Positions 1 to 7,588 of a stretch of DNA of 64,000 nucleotides are shown in pieces; the stretch's first letter is position 1, and every line of letters starts with the position of its first letter. The notes below the pieces were generated by a model. That model had not been told where the DNA came from. It searched no databases and worked only from the letters and a program-made list of their open reading frames with translations. Source of the DNA: Acrocarpospora macrocephala (GTDB taxonomy: Bacteria; Actinomycetota; Actinomycetes; Streptosporangiales; Streptosporangiaceae). The stretch is taken from the NCBI RefSeq assembly GCF_009687865.1, contig NZ_BLAE01000008.1, positions 142,956-206,955 of the forward strand, in the 5' to 3' direction. Both the position numbers and the translations under genes were made by a program.

Positions 1-992
1 CCGAGCTGGGCGAGCCGGATCAGCTGCACGGCTGTCGCGGAGATCTCCTCCTTCTCGGACTTGTCGGCCATCAGGAACAGCTCGGCCACCTCGTCGACCA
101 GCAGCACGACCGGCATCGGCCGGGCGTTGTCCGGAAGCTTCCAGATGTCGCGGACGTGGTGGGCCCGGCACAACGCCATCCGGAGTTTGATCTCGGTGAT
201 CAGCTTGTTCAGCACGGCCACGCAGTGGCCGCGTTCGGTGGCCAGCTCAGTCAGCCGCGCCGCATACGGCGTCAGTTCGACGCCGCCCTTCAGGTCGAAC
301 CCGATCAACGCCACCGGCTGTGCTGCCAGGCCGGTGATGAGCGCGTTGAGCAGGGTGGACTTGCCGGACTGGGTCGCGCCGGTGATGAGCCAGTGCGGGA
401 TGGTGGTGAAGTCGATGACCCAGGGCGCGGCCGTCTCCAACTGGCCCACCTGGACCCGGAGCAGGCCGTCATCCTTGACGGGTGTGGTGATGCGGTTGAG
501 CGGATCACGCACGGTGGCCTGCAACCTGAGGCGGCCGGGCTTCCAGTCCAGGACGCGCACGGAGTGGACCCGCCAGGCGTGGGAGAGATTGACCAGCTTG
601 GCGGCGTAGTGGTCGGGGGTCTGGCCGTCGTCGAGCCGTACCGCCATCCGGAAGCCTGTCGCCAGCGGGCGGATCAGGCCGAGCCGGGGTGGTGTGTCCA
701 CGGTGACGCGGCGCAGCTTGCGCGTGGGCGGGATGACATGCGTGGTGGTGATCAGCGCCGGGCCGAGAACGGGAACCCCGTCCAGGGTGAGCCGCCAGCG
801 GCGCCGCTTGCGGGCCAGGCCGCAGCCCGCCGACACATTGGTCCAGGTGAGGTAGACCGCCAGGGCCTTGTACGGGAAGCCGACCGTCAGCCAGAACGAG
901 ACCGGGTGAAGCCGGTTCCATACGGCCAGGGTGGCGGCGAATGCGGTGAGAATGCCCAGGTAAGGGGCGAGGGTAAGAAGCAGGTGAGTCAT
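1..992 (-). CDS. FtsK/SpoIIIE-type DNA translocase (TraB/TraSA-like), truncated by window edge
   Basis: This is the first 330 codons of a conjugative DNA translocase; the C-terminus lies beyond the left edge. Translation from the ATG at 992 gives an N-terminal hydrophobic segment (residues about 3-35) and a second short hydrophobic stretch. The ATPase core follows, with Walker A GATQSGKST, then IGFDLKGG, and Walker B VVLLVDEVAEL. These are hallmarks of the FtsK/SpoIIIE family, which in actinomycete integrative elements moves double-stranded DNA between mycelia (TraSA of pSAM2). The neighbours, a Pra-like gene and a KorSA-like regulator, support this role over a chromosomal FtsK, which would have four N-terminal membrane helices. 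Confidence 0.9.
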   Translation of the reverse strand, partial: MTHLLLTLAPYLGILTAFAATLAVWNRLHPVSFWLTVGFPYKALAVYLTWTNVSAGCGLARKRRRWRLTLDGVPVLGPALITTTHVIPPTRKLRRVTVDTPPRLGLIRPLATGFRMAVRLDDGQTPDHYAAKLVNLSHAWRVHSVRVLDWKPGRLRLQATVRDPLNRITTPVKDDGLLRVQVGQLETAAPWVIDFTTIPHWLITGATQSGKSTLLNALITGLAAQPVALIGFDLKGGVELTPYAARLTELATERGHCVAVLNKLITEIKLRMALCRAHHVRDIWKLPDNARPMPVVLLVDEVAELFLMADKSEKEEISATAVQLIRLAQL

Positions 993-1087
993 ACTGGTGT
1001 CTCTCTTCGTGAGCGAAGGGAAGGCCCCGGAAGCGGCGGAGCTGGCAGGCGTTGAGGCCGCTCCCGGGGCGCTAACGTGCGGGTGGA

Positions 1088-1420
1088 TCAGGCGGCGGCG
1101 CGCGTCTGCGCCGGAACGATCGCCTCGGCGCGAAAGCCGAGCCCCGCGCGGCCGTTCATCTGCCAGAAGAACGCCGCCAGTCCAACGGGCCGGACCTGAA
1201 CGCCTTCCGGGATGGACGGGAAGTTCTCGGACGGGAAGGTCACCACGATCACCGGGTTGCGGCGGTCGTCGTTTGGCTTGGGAAGCAGCGGGATCGTGTA
1301 CAGGTCCCGCCCTTCGGCGTCCTTCTTGACCTCGCCGGTGGCGCGGTCAACGATCTTCGGCTCGGGCTCACCGGCGACGATGAAGGCCAGGGCGGACAGA
1401 TCAACAGGAATGTTGCGCAT
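1088..1420 (-). CDS. Pra/SCO3933-like small protein of integrative elements
   Basis: A 110-residue protein starting at the ATG at 1420, chosen because AAGGAG lies 7 nt upstream; a longer reading to 1495 has no such site and runs into the operator region. It begins RNIPVDLSALAFIVAGEP and contains DRATGEVKKDAEGRDLY, the layout of the small proteins found just upstream of traB/ftsK in actinomycete integrative elements and annotated as replication/integration/excision activators or SCO3933-like. It reads into the translocase gene 95 nt downstream, so the two are probably co-transcribed. The family match is from memory of such proteins. Its activator function is inferred from pSAM2 Pra. Confidence 0.6.
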   Translation of the reverse strand: MRNIPVDLSALAFIVAGEPEPKIVDRATGEVKKDAEGRDLYTIPLLPKPNDDRRNPVIVVTFPSENFPSIPEGVQVRPVGLAAFFWQMNGRAGLGFRAEAIVPAQTRAAA

Positions 1421-1434
1421 GGTCGAACTCCTTG

Positions 1435-1551
1435 AGTTGGCTATGTTGCCTAGACAACTTCTGATGAGTTGATGTTGCCTGGGTTGGCTAGCCAAGTCAA
1501 GAACATCGGAACAACTAGCCTAGCCAGCCTAGGTGCCCTAACCTGATTCGT
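1435..1551. promoter_or_regulatory. Divergent operator/promoter region of the KorSA-like regulator
   Basis: The 131-nt gap between two divergent genes is full of TAGCC/GGCTA half-sites. It has a perfect 12-bp palindrome TTGGCTAGCCAA at 1484-1495 and the inverted repeat GTTGcctagaCAAC at 1445-1458. Further TAGCC copies lie at 1516-1525, and a CCTAGG-containing repeat ends near 1533. TAACCT at 1539-1544 lies exactly 7 nt before the GntR ATG, fitting a leaderless transcript. In pSAM2, KorSA (GntR) represses pra and itself from such a region; by analogy these are the binding sites of the 1552 product. Confidence 0.65.
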
Positions 1552-2394
1552 ATGAGTCTCGACCCAGATGACCCCCGCCCGCCGTACCAGCAGGTGGCCA
1601 ACGCCCTCCGCGCGGCGATCCTCACCAAGAAGTTCGAACCCGGCCAGAAACTCCCGTCCGGCGTCGAACTGGCCAAGACCTACGGCGTCGCCCGAATGAC
1701 CGTTCAGCAAGCGATTCGCATATTGCGAGATGAAGGCCTGATCGTGTCCCGCCAGGGGAGCGGCGTCTACGTCCGGGAACGCACCGAACGCCCGGTCGAG
1801 CTACGCCCGCACATCGAGCATGCCTTCGAGAAGCCGAACGTCGGCATCGACTTCGCAGGCTTCTCCGGCGAAACCCTGAACGGCATGCTGCAAGAGCCGC
1901 TGGACAAGATCCGCATCGGACGGCTCACGCCCGAATCGATCACCATCCGCATCCTGGTCCCCGACATGACCCAGTCCCTCGCGCTTCCCGTCAGCGCCGA
2001 GGACGGCAGCCACGACCCGGCCATCAGAGAACGCGCCCGCCGCATCATGCGCCGCAGCATCGGAGCCATTCAGGACGCCGTCCACGAACTGGCCGACCTG
2101 GGTCTGGTCAAGTCCACGACAGTTGAAGTACGCGCCTACCCCGGCACCCCAATGTTCAAGATGTACGCGATCAACGCCGAGCACGTGTTCTTCGGCTTCT
2201 ACCCCGTGGTTAAACACGCGGTACGGATCAAGGGGGAGCCTCACGAGGTGTACGACGTGATGGGCAAGGACGCCGTCCTGTTCCATCACGCCGCCAACGA
2301 GGACACCGGCTCAATGGCATCACAGTTCGTCGACCAGGCGCGGATGTGGTTCGACAGCGTGTGGAACACGATCAGCCACGAGGTAGAACTGTGA
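1552..2394 (+). CDS. GntR-family regulator (KorSA-like repressor of the integrative element)
   Basis: A 280-residue DNA-binding regulator. Residues about 9-76 form a GntR winged helix (PPYQQVANALRAAILTKK, then a recognition helix around VARMTVQQAIRILRDEGL and the wing SRQGSGVYVRE). The C-terminal 200 residues match no effector domain I recognise (not clearly UTRA or FCD). Position divergent to the Pra-like gene, beside palindromic operators, matches korSA of pSAM2, which controls transfer and replication genes. It overlaps the HAD gene by 4 nt (GTGA), so the two are translationally coupled. TANNNT 7 nt before ATG suggests a leaderless mRNA. Confidence 0.85.
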   Translation: MSLDPDDPRPPYQQVANALRAAILTKKFEPGQKLPSGVELAKTYGVARMTVQQAIRILRDEGLIVSRQGSGVYVRERTERPVELRPHIEHAFEKPNVGIDFAGFSGETLNGMLQEPLDKIRIGRLTPESITIRILVPDMTQSLALPVSAEDGSHDPAIRERARRIMRRSIGAIQDAVHELADLGLVKSTTVEVRAYPGTPMFKMYAINAEHVFFGFYPVVKHAVRIKGEPHEVYDVMGKDAVLFHHAANEDTGSMASQFVDQARMWFDSVWNTISHEVEL

Positions 2395-3089
2395 ACCTGA
2401 ATGAGCGGTTGATCGACCTCTTGAACGAGGCGAAGGCGCTGTTCCTCGACTTCGACGGACCGGTGTGCGACATCTTCTCCGGGCTGCCGGCTCCGGTGGT
2501 GGCCGAGCGGCTCAAGTCGTTGCTTGTCGCAGCAGGGGCGCAGTTGCCACCTGAGGTGGCCGAGCTGGACGATCCGCTCAAGGTTCTCCGCCGAACGCCG
2601 GACTTCGCACCTGACCTCCTCGATGTTGTTGAGCGCGCGTTCATGGCGCACGAGCTTGAGGCTTCCGAGAGCGCCCGCATCACGCCGGGTGTGGATCAGG
2701 TCATCAAGGAGTCGGTGGACAGCGGGCGGCCTGTCGTCATCGTGAGCAACAACTCCGAACCCGCCATCAAGGCGGTATGCGAGCGCGCGGGATTCGCTGA
2801 CAAGCTCAGCGGCATCGTGGGCCGCCCGATCGGCTACCCCGGCCTGATGAAGCCCCATCCGAGGCCGATCTTCGCCGCGTGCGGGATCGTGGGCGTTGAT
2901 CCATCCGAGACCGTCCTCATCGGAGATTCGGACTTCGACATGCGGTCCGCGGCTGACGCCGGTGCCCCCTCAGTCGGCCTGGCCCACTCACCCCAGAAGG
3001 CCGAGGCGCTGAAGTCCACAGGCGCCGCCGAGCTGATCGGCGACATGAACGAGCTGGCCCGGTCGCTGACCCAGGTTTCCGATTGGTAG
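2391..3089 (+). CDS. HAD-superfamily hydrolase
   Basis: A 232-residue phosphatase-type HAD protein starting at GTG 2391 inside the stop of the GntR gene. All four HAD motifs are visible: motif I LFLDFDGPV (nucleophile and acid-base Asp pair), motif II VVIVSNNSE, motif III lysine in GLMKPHPRP, and motif IV VLIGDSDFD. Known HADs of this layout are phosphoglycolate-phosphatase-like; the substrate cannot be read from sequence. Coupling to the element's master repressor suggests an element function. In pSAM2 a Nudix protein (Pif, transfer immunity) lies near korSA, so a small-molecule hydrolase in this place may be an analogue; that is inference. Confidence 0.85.
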   Translation: MNLNERLIDLLNEAKALFLDFDGPVCDIFSGLPAPVVAERLKSLLVAAGAQLPPEVAELDDPLKVLRRTPDFAPDLLDVVERAFMAHELEASESARITPGVDQVIKESVDSGRPVVIVSNNSEPAIKAVCERAGFADKLSGIVGRPIGYPGLMKPHPRPIFAACGIVGVDPSETVLIGDSDFDMRSAADAGAPSVGLAHSPQKAEALKSTGAAELIGDMNELARSLTQVSDW

Positions 3090-3143
3090 CCCGATCAGGC
3101 TCGTCTACTAGCGCGGTGGTTACAAACTCCTTTACGGGTTCAA

Positions 3144-3169
3144 GCCGCCGCCCTGCGGGCGACGGCGGC
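3144..3169 (+). terminator. Hairpin after the HAD gene
   Basis: GCCGCCG (3144-3150) pairs perfectly with CGGCGGC (3163-3169) around a 12-nt loop, 55 nt after the HAD stop. There is no T-run, so it is only a candidate terminator. Confidence 0.35.
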
Positions 3170-3550
3170 GCGACGCGGCCAGTCGCGGCCGGGCGTGCGG
3201 CCTCTTCGGGCCGGTCCCGGCCGCGCCGCCGCTCACCGCGCCCAACCAGGACGACGACCAGATCACGTCAGGACATAGACCAGGTCGAACGACAACGCCG
3301 AGCGGAGCGCGGCGGGGAGCCCAGCGAGCGGCCTGCCCAACGATCAGGGCTTTGTTGCCTCCGGCGGGGGATTCCGGCCCCGAGGTGATCCCGGCTGCAA
3401 GACGCGCGGACCGTAGGGGGTGGCGGGGGCTGATCACCCCGCACACCGTCGCCCCAGGCAAGCCCAGCAGACCGGCTCCTCCGGCTCAAGCCCGGCCTGT
3501 GCACGTAGGGCAACCAGCTCGTGCGGAAGGTCACCGGGCACATGTACACG

Positions 3551-3624
3551 CAAGGCCGGGCTTGCCCCTCCGTCCCCGGCCCGCTGCCCCTCCGGGGTGG
3601 GACGACGGCGCACGAGGTGATCAG
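3551..3624 (+). repeat. Upstream element copy 1 (shared with 5876-5945)
   Basis: A diverged 70-74 nt direct repeat, starting CAAGGCyGGGC and ending TGGrACrACGGCGyACG then AGGTGATCA. It lies about 120 nt before the XRE-TPR start codon. A second copy lies at the same distance before the ATPase-GntR fusion gene. The common placement suggests a promoter or leader element rather than chance. Confidence 0.55.
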
Positions 3625-3691
3625 GGCTCAACCGTGCAGGCTGCGACAAGACCCCGGCTCAGACAAAGGTGATCAACAACAAGCCGCTTTC

Positions 3692-3712
3692 GTTGGAAAT
3701 GAAGATTCCAAC
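3692..3712 (+). promoter_or_regulatory. Perfect inverted repeat before the XRE-TPR gene
   Basis: GTTGGAA and TTCCAAC form a perfect 7-bp inverted repeat with a 7-nt spacer, ending 25 nt before the ATG at 3738. It is a candidate autoregulatory operator for the XRE-domain product. If translation begins at 3669 it would instead lie inside the coding sequence. Confidence 0.4.
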
Positions 3713-3737
3713 AACCACCAACATTCGGGAACCGAGA

Positions 3738-4997
3738 ATGCCGAAACCCTCCCAACCCGTTCAGCCAAGCGAATCACCATGGCATCTCCTGGGCGCGGCC
3801 ATCCGGCATTGGCGCGAAGACGTTAGGTGCATCAGCCTGAGAACAACCGCCCAACGGATCTACGCCGACCCGTCGGACCTGTCCAGATGGGAACGGGGCC
3901 TTACCCACCCGCACATCAGCGCCGTTCAACGCCTCGATGACGCATTGGATGCCAAGGGCCAATTGGCGGCGCTCCATGATGCTGTTTCGGATCTGGATCG
4001 TCTGCGTACCCTGGAAGGAAATGCAGCGCTGACCGAGGAGACCGCCACGGAACGTCGTCGCTTGATCCAACTGGCGGGCAGCCTCGCTCTGGGAGCTGTC
4101 GGCGGATCTGAAACTGTCCGGCAAGCGCTCGACCACGAGCCCGGCCGCAGCGTCGAGGAGTGGGAGGTCACCTGTGCCGACCATCTCCACGCACTGCGTA
4201 CGCGCCCGCCCACCCAGGTAATCGCTGATCTCACCGTCGATGTGCTGGCTCTGCGGCGCCAGGCACAGTCCACGGCACCTGCCGATCTCACGGAAGTGCA
4301 GCGCACCACAGCAGCGCTTTCGGCCATCTTCGCCAACGCGCTCACCCGATTGTCCGATCATGGGGCCGCTATTCGGTGGTGGCGCACTGCGAGGCAGGCC
4401 GCTGATGCGTCCGGTGACCTGTCATTGAGCTTGCTGATTCGAGGAGAGGAAGCCGGGCACGGGCTTTATGGTCAGCGCAGCCCAGAGACCGTCCTCAATC
4501 TGGTGAACGCAGCTCAACACCTCGCGAAAGGGCCGAGCGTGGACCTGATGACCACCGAAGCCAAGGCACTCAGCCTGCTCGGCCGCCACCAGGAGGCAGT
4601 CAACGTGATTCGTCGGGCAATGGCTCAGGCTGGAACGGTGAAGGGTGATTCGCTGGGGTTCTGGAGCCCCGATATTCTCCGCTTCGCGGCTTCGTGGATC
4701 TTCTCCGCCGTAGGCGAGGAGAACCAAGCCAGCGAGTCGGGAACAACCGTTCTGGCCTCGACACGTGATTACGTATATCGCACGAACATCGTGCTGCACC
4801 GATCATTGTGCACGGTCGTCAACGGCGGAGTCACCGAAGGCACACAGCAGGCCGCAGCGGTGATCGCCGAAGTGCCACCGGCATATCGCAGCGGTCATGT
4901 CCTGGCAACCGGCCGTATGGTTCTGCAAGCCGTCCCCCTCGACCAGCGCGACCATGCAGGTGTGGACGATCTCAGAGAGCAACTGAAACTCGTCTAG
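3738..4997 (+). CDS. XRE-family regulator with TPR-like C-terminal domain
   Basis: A roughly 419-residue protein: an N-terminal Cro/C1-type helix-turn-helix (IRHWREDVRCISLRTTAQRI, then DPSDLSRWERG) and an alpha-helical C-terminal part of TPR character (ALSAIFANALTRLSDHGAAI, SLLGRHQEAVNVIRRAM). Such XRE-TPR proteins are common in actinomycetes and often bind a peptide or small ligand. The start is uncertain: ATG 3738 follows GGGAACCGAG, while in-frame starts at 3669 and 3702 are also possible. It leads a cluster with the dual winged-helix gene and the ATPase-GntR gene. The role is probably control of the element, but this is not shown directly. Confidence 0.75.
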   Translation: MPKPSQPVQPSESPWHLLGAAIRHWREDVRCISLRTTAQRIYADPSDLSRWERGLTHPHISAVQRLDDALDAKGQLAALHDAVSDLDRLRTLEGNAALTEETATERRRLIQLAGSLALGAVGGSETVRQALDHEPGRSVEEWEVTCADHLHALRTRPPTQVIADLTVDVLALRRQAQSTAPADLTEVQRTTAALSAIFANALTRLSDHGAAIRWWRTARQAADASGDLSLSLLIRGEEAGHGLYGQRSPETVLNLVNAAQHLAKGPSVDLMTTEAKALSLLGRHQEAVNVIRRAMAQAGTVKGDSLGFWSPDILRFAASWIFSAVGEENQASESGTTVLASTRDYVYRTNIVLHRSLCTVVNGGVTEGTQQAAAVIAEVPPAYRSGHVLATGRMVLQAVPLDQRDHAGVDDLREQLKLV

Positions 4998-5132
4998 CCC
5001 ACCCCCGAACCAACGGCTCCTCCACTCCCACATGTGGGAGATGTCAACCACGGGCTCTTCCCCACATCAATTCCTTAGATTCGCCGCCAGTTCTCTCCAA
5101 TATGAGATGAGAACTCGATGAAACCTGAGCAC

Positions 5133-5141
5133 AGGTGATCA
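5133..5141 (+). promoter_or_regulatory. AGGTGATCA motif upstream of the dual winged-helix gene
   Basis: AGGTGATCA occurs at 3615-3623, 3667-3675, 5133-5141 and 5936-5944, always in intergenic or leader DNA of the three consecutive regulators. TGATCA is palindromic. It is a candidate common operator or promoter element for this cluster. Confidence 0.35.
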
Positions 5142-5181
5142 TCAAAGCGGATCTCTGGATTTGAGGGTGAGGACTGGGCCT

Positions 5182-5865
5182 ATGTCACGGATTAACGGCG
5201 CCGGAGGGTCGCCGACTTCCCTGCGGAAAAACGGCGACCCCAGATCGACCGGACCAGGAAGAGCGAAGTTCCTTTCGCGGGAATCCGCACAGCCCGTGGA
5301 CGAGACCAGGGCACGCTATAAGGAAATCGCTAAGACGCTGGCCAGCCAGATCAAGAGCGGCGACTTCGCACCCGGCGCGCCCTTCCTGCACCAATGGGAA
5401 TTAATGCGGAACTACCGCATAGACAGCAGCACAGCCGCGCTGGTTTGCATGGAGCTCAAGAAGCAAGGTCTCATTCGCCATTGGAACGGCCGCGCCTACA
5501 TTGTCAACCTCCACGCGAAGGCCAGGGACGCCGCCCCTATCGTCGCCGCCATCATCGAGAAGATCCAGTCGGGGGCGATCGGCCCGCACCAGCGGGTTCC
5601 CAGCCTGACAATCGTGCAGAAGGAATACAGCACAACGATCTGGACCGCCCGCAGGGCAATAAACGCCCTGATCGAAAGCGGCTGGGCATACCGAATTCCT
5701 TACCGGGGCACATTCTCTGTGCCCGAGCACCTGTGGCCGGCCAAGAGCACGTACGGGATCTCTCCCGGAAAGCCGGATCTCTCTGACTGCCACGGCATAG
5801 CCGACCTCGAAAATCGGCTTGCGGTGCATCTGGGCTTCCCTGAGGCACACGAAAGACGCTCGTAG
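5182..5865 (+). CDS. Protein with two tandem GntR-type winged-helix domains
   Basis: A 227-residue protein whose start ATG 5182 has GAGGA 8 nt upstream. After a basic, disordered N-terminus (1-40) come two GntR-like winged helices: residues about 46-109 (YKEIAKTLASQIKSGDFAPG, wing NGRAYIV) and about 118-180 (PIVAAIIEKIQSGAIGPHQR, then TIWTARRAINALIESGWAY). No effector-binding domain follows, which is unusual because GntR proteins normally carry one winged helix plus an effector domain. The same duplicated unit is fused to an ATPase in the next gene. It could act as a paired-site DNA binder. The specific function is unknown. Confidence 0.7.
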   Translation: MSRINGAGGSPTSLRKNGDPRSTGPGRAKFLSRESAQPVDETRARYKEIAKTLASQIKSGDFAPGAPFLHQWELMRNYRIDSSTAALVCMELKKQGLIRHWNGRAYIVNLHAKARDAAPIVAAIIEKIQSGAIGPHQRVPSLTIVQKEYSTTIWTARRAINALIESGWAYRIPYRGTFSVPEHLWPAKSTYGISPGKPDLSDCHGIADLENRLAVHLGFPEAHERRS

Positions 5866-5875
5866 AAGCCGCACC

Positions 5876-5945
5876 CAAGGCTGGGCATTCGCTCCCTCCT
5901 TCGCCTGCTGCTCTCCGGATGGACAACGGCGTACGAGGTGATCAG
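5876..5945 (+). repeat. Upstream element copy 2 (shared with 3551-3624)
   Basis: Diverged copy of the element at 3551-3624, including TGGACAACGGCGTACG followed by AGGTGATCA. It ends about 113 nt before the ATG of the ATPase-GntR gene. It overlaps no coding sequence. Confidence 0.55.
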
Positions 5946-6057
5946 CGGCCTACTGTGCGAGCGCTCTCCATGACCTCCAAAGCCCCACCCCGGATTCCGC
6001 ACGAATGCATGGTTCGAAACCAAGATCCAACAAGCATCGACAACCTGGAGACCGAAC

Positions 6058-7326
6058 ATGTTGAACACCCCCGATCAAGCCCACCCCGCCAAAACGCCGA
6101 CCACCGAGCCGCCACCTCTGACCTTGGACTCGACCAGCACGATGCTGGGCACCATCGAACTCCCCGGGAACCTCGCCGCGGCTTCCAACGCTCGCACCTT
6201 CGTTCACGGCCTGCTCACCGGGTGGGCCGATGACCGGCTCGAAGACGCGCTCCTGCTGGTTACCGAACTCGTCTCCAACGCCGCCCTCCACTCCGACTCC
6301 GGCCGCGACCCGAACGGGACGACAACGCTCCAGGTCACCAACACCGACGGGTTTATCCATATCCAGGTGACCGACCAGGGGTCAGCGCGCAGCCTGCCCT
6401 ACCTGGTCCCCGACCCTGAACAACGAGGCAGCGGATTTGGGCTACGGCTGGTGGACCAGATCGCCTCCGAATGGGGACACGATTACGAATACGAAGGCAA
6501 ACGCGGGGTGTGGTTCACCCTGGCCCCGCCCCCCGAAGACGGCGAGAGCGCAGGTGGTCAGAGGCTGACTTGGACCGAGCTGATGTGCCAGCGCGCAGGC
6601 GACCAACTCGATCTCTACGTGGACGCCGGACTCATCAGCCTGCCTCCCGGCATGCGCCCCACCCCACCCGCCAAGCAAAGAAGGCCACACCGAAGCGAGC
6701 AGGCAGCACACTGGGAACAGATCGCGGAGAGCCTGGCGAACCGGATCACCAGCGGTGAACTCGCCCAGGGAACACCGATCCCCACTCTTCACACCCTGAT
6801 GGACGAACACGAGATCTCACTAAGGCTGGCCTCACAGATTCAGCGTTCACTGCGGGATCGGGGCCTGGTCCGCCTGATCCCTGGCCACGGCTACGTAGCC
6901 GGTCCCCCCGGCCCACCACCCCAACCCCAGCGTCCTCCGGTGCGGGAACAGATCGTCCACGTCGCCGCCGTGCTGGTAAGGAAGATCCGCCGCGGAGACA
7001 TCGCCCCGCACGCACGCGTCGCCACATTCCCGGAACTGGCAAGGGAGCACGGCCTATCCAAGCACGCGGCCTGGGACGCGCTATGCCTGGTCCGCTCCCG
7101 CGGCTACGCCTACGACACCAAGCACAAAGGCACCAGAGCCACCACCTTCGACAAATGGCCCCCCGAAGACACATCCCTGGAGAGACGCAACCCGCCCCCC
7201 AACCACGTACGCGAGCCCCGCCGCCGAAAGCCACAACTGGCACTCGTTCCCAACGATTCGGGAGTTGAGTCGCGTGAATGGGTGAATAACAGCGAGCAAG
7301 GCCACCGTATCGAAGTCGGCTCCTAG
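6058..7326 (+). CDS. RsbW-type HATPase fused to two GntR-type winged helices
   Basis: A 422-residue fusion. Residues about 35-157 are a serine-kinase/anti-sigma-type HATPase: N box ELVSN (E70, N74), G1 box TDQG (106-108), G2 box GSGFGLRLVDQIA (124 on). A linker with an acidic and then a basic stretch leads to two GntR-like winged helices at about 216-282 (WEQIAESLANRITSGEL) and 296-362 (AAVLVRKIRRGDIAP). Actinomycete whiJ/abaA-type loci pair stand-alone RsbW-like ATPases with XRE regulators. Here the ATPase is joined directly to a DNA-binding module like that of the 5182 product. Nucleotide-dependent DNA binding is inferred. A proline-rich spacer separates the two winged helices. Confidence 0.8.
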   Translation: MLNTPDQAHPAKTPTTEPPPLTLDSTSTMLGTIELPGNLAAASNARTFVHGLLTGWADDRLEDALLLVTELVSNAALHSDSGRDPNGTTTLQVTNTDGFIHIQVTDQGSARSLPYLVPDPEQRGSGFGLRLVDQIASEWGHDYEYEGKRGVWFTLAPPPEDGESAGGQRLTWTELMCQRAGDQLDLYVDAGLISLPPGMRPTPPAKQRRPHRSEQAAHWEQIAESLANRITSGELAQGTPIPTLHTLMDEHEISLRLASQIQRSLRDRGLVRLIPGHGYVAGPPGPPPQPQRPPVREQIVHVAAVLVRKIRRGDIAPHARVATFPELAREHGLSKHAAWDALCLVRSRGYAYDTKHKGTRATTFDKWPPEDTSLERRNPPPNHVREPRRRKPQLALVPNDSGVESREWVNNSEQGHRIEVGS

Positions 7327-7588
7327 CCCGTCAGCACGCACTGTACCTATGGAGTGCCGTGGCCACGCAGATGTTCGCGAACTCGTTGAAATCCTTGAGA
7401 GTGACCCGTCGACGATGCAACGGTGACGTAGACAGACGTGTCGGCATGCGGATCTCGCCCGCGATCATCCCGTCAACGCACGGATGCCAGGATAGGCCGA
7501 TGGCTCCTGAGGGAGATAGTCCACCCTTCTCGCCTAAGTCGATGCTGACACAGGGGACTGGTTTCGAATAGTAAGAACGCACGCCTCC

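Larger units (their letters stand above)
3090..3668. other. GC-rich gap without a convincing gene
   Basis: About 580 nt between the HAD and XRE-TPR genes. Short reading frames occur on both strands, but none combines a start site and actinomycete codon bias. The best, on the minus strand ending at 3434, encodes about 38 protein-like residues finishing in CWACLGRRCAG and may be a gene remnant. The right part carries the upstream element described at 3551-3624. Confidence 0.4.

Noticed and set aside
3434-3649. 71-codon minus-strand gene ending CWACLGRRCAG
   Set aside because: It looks protein-like at the C-terminus, but third-position GC is low for this genome, the only start is TTG, and the first half overlaps the conserved upstream element. 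Possible remnant only.
7331-7582. 83-codon minus-strand gene downstream of the CARF gene, considered as a DUF397 protein of a whiJ-type cluster
   Set aside because: No DUF397 motif (WRKSSYS or VRDSK) is present and codon bias is poor.
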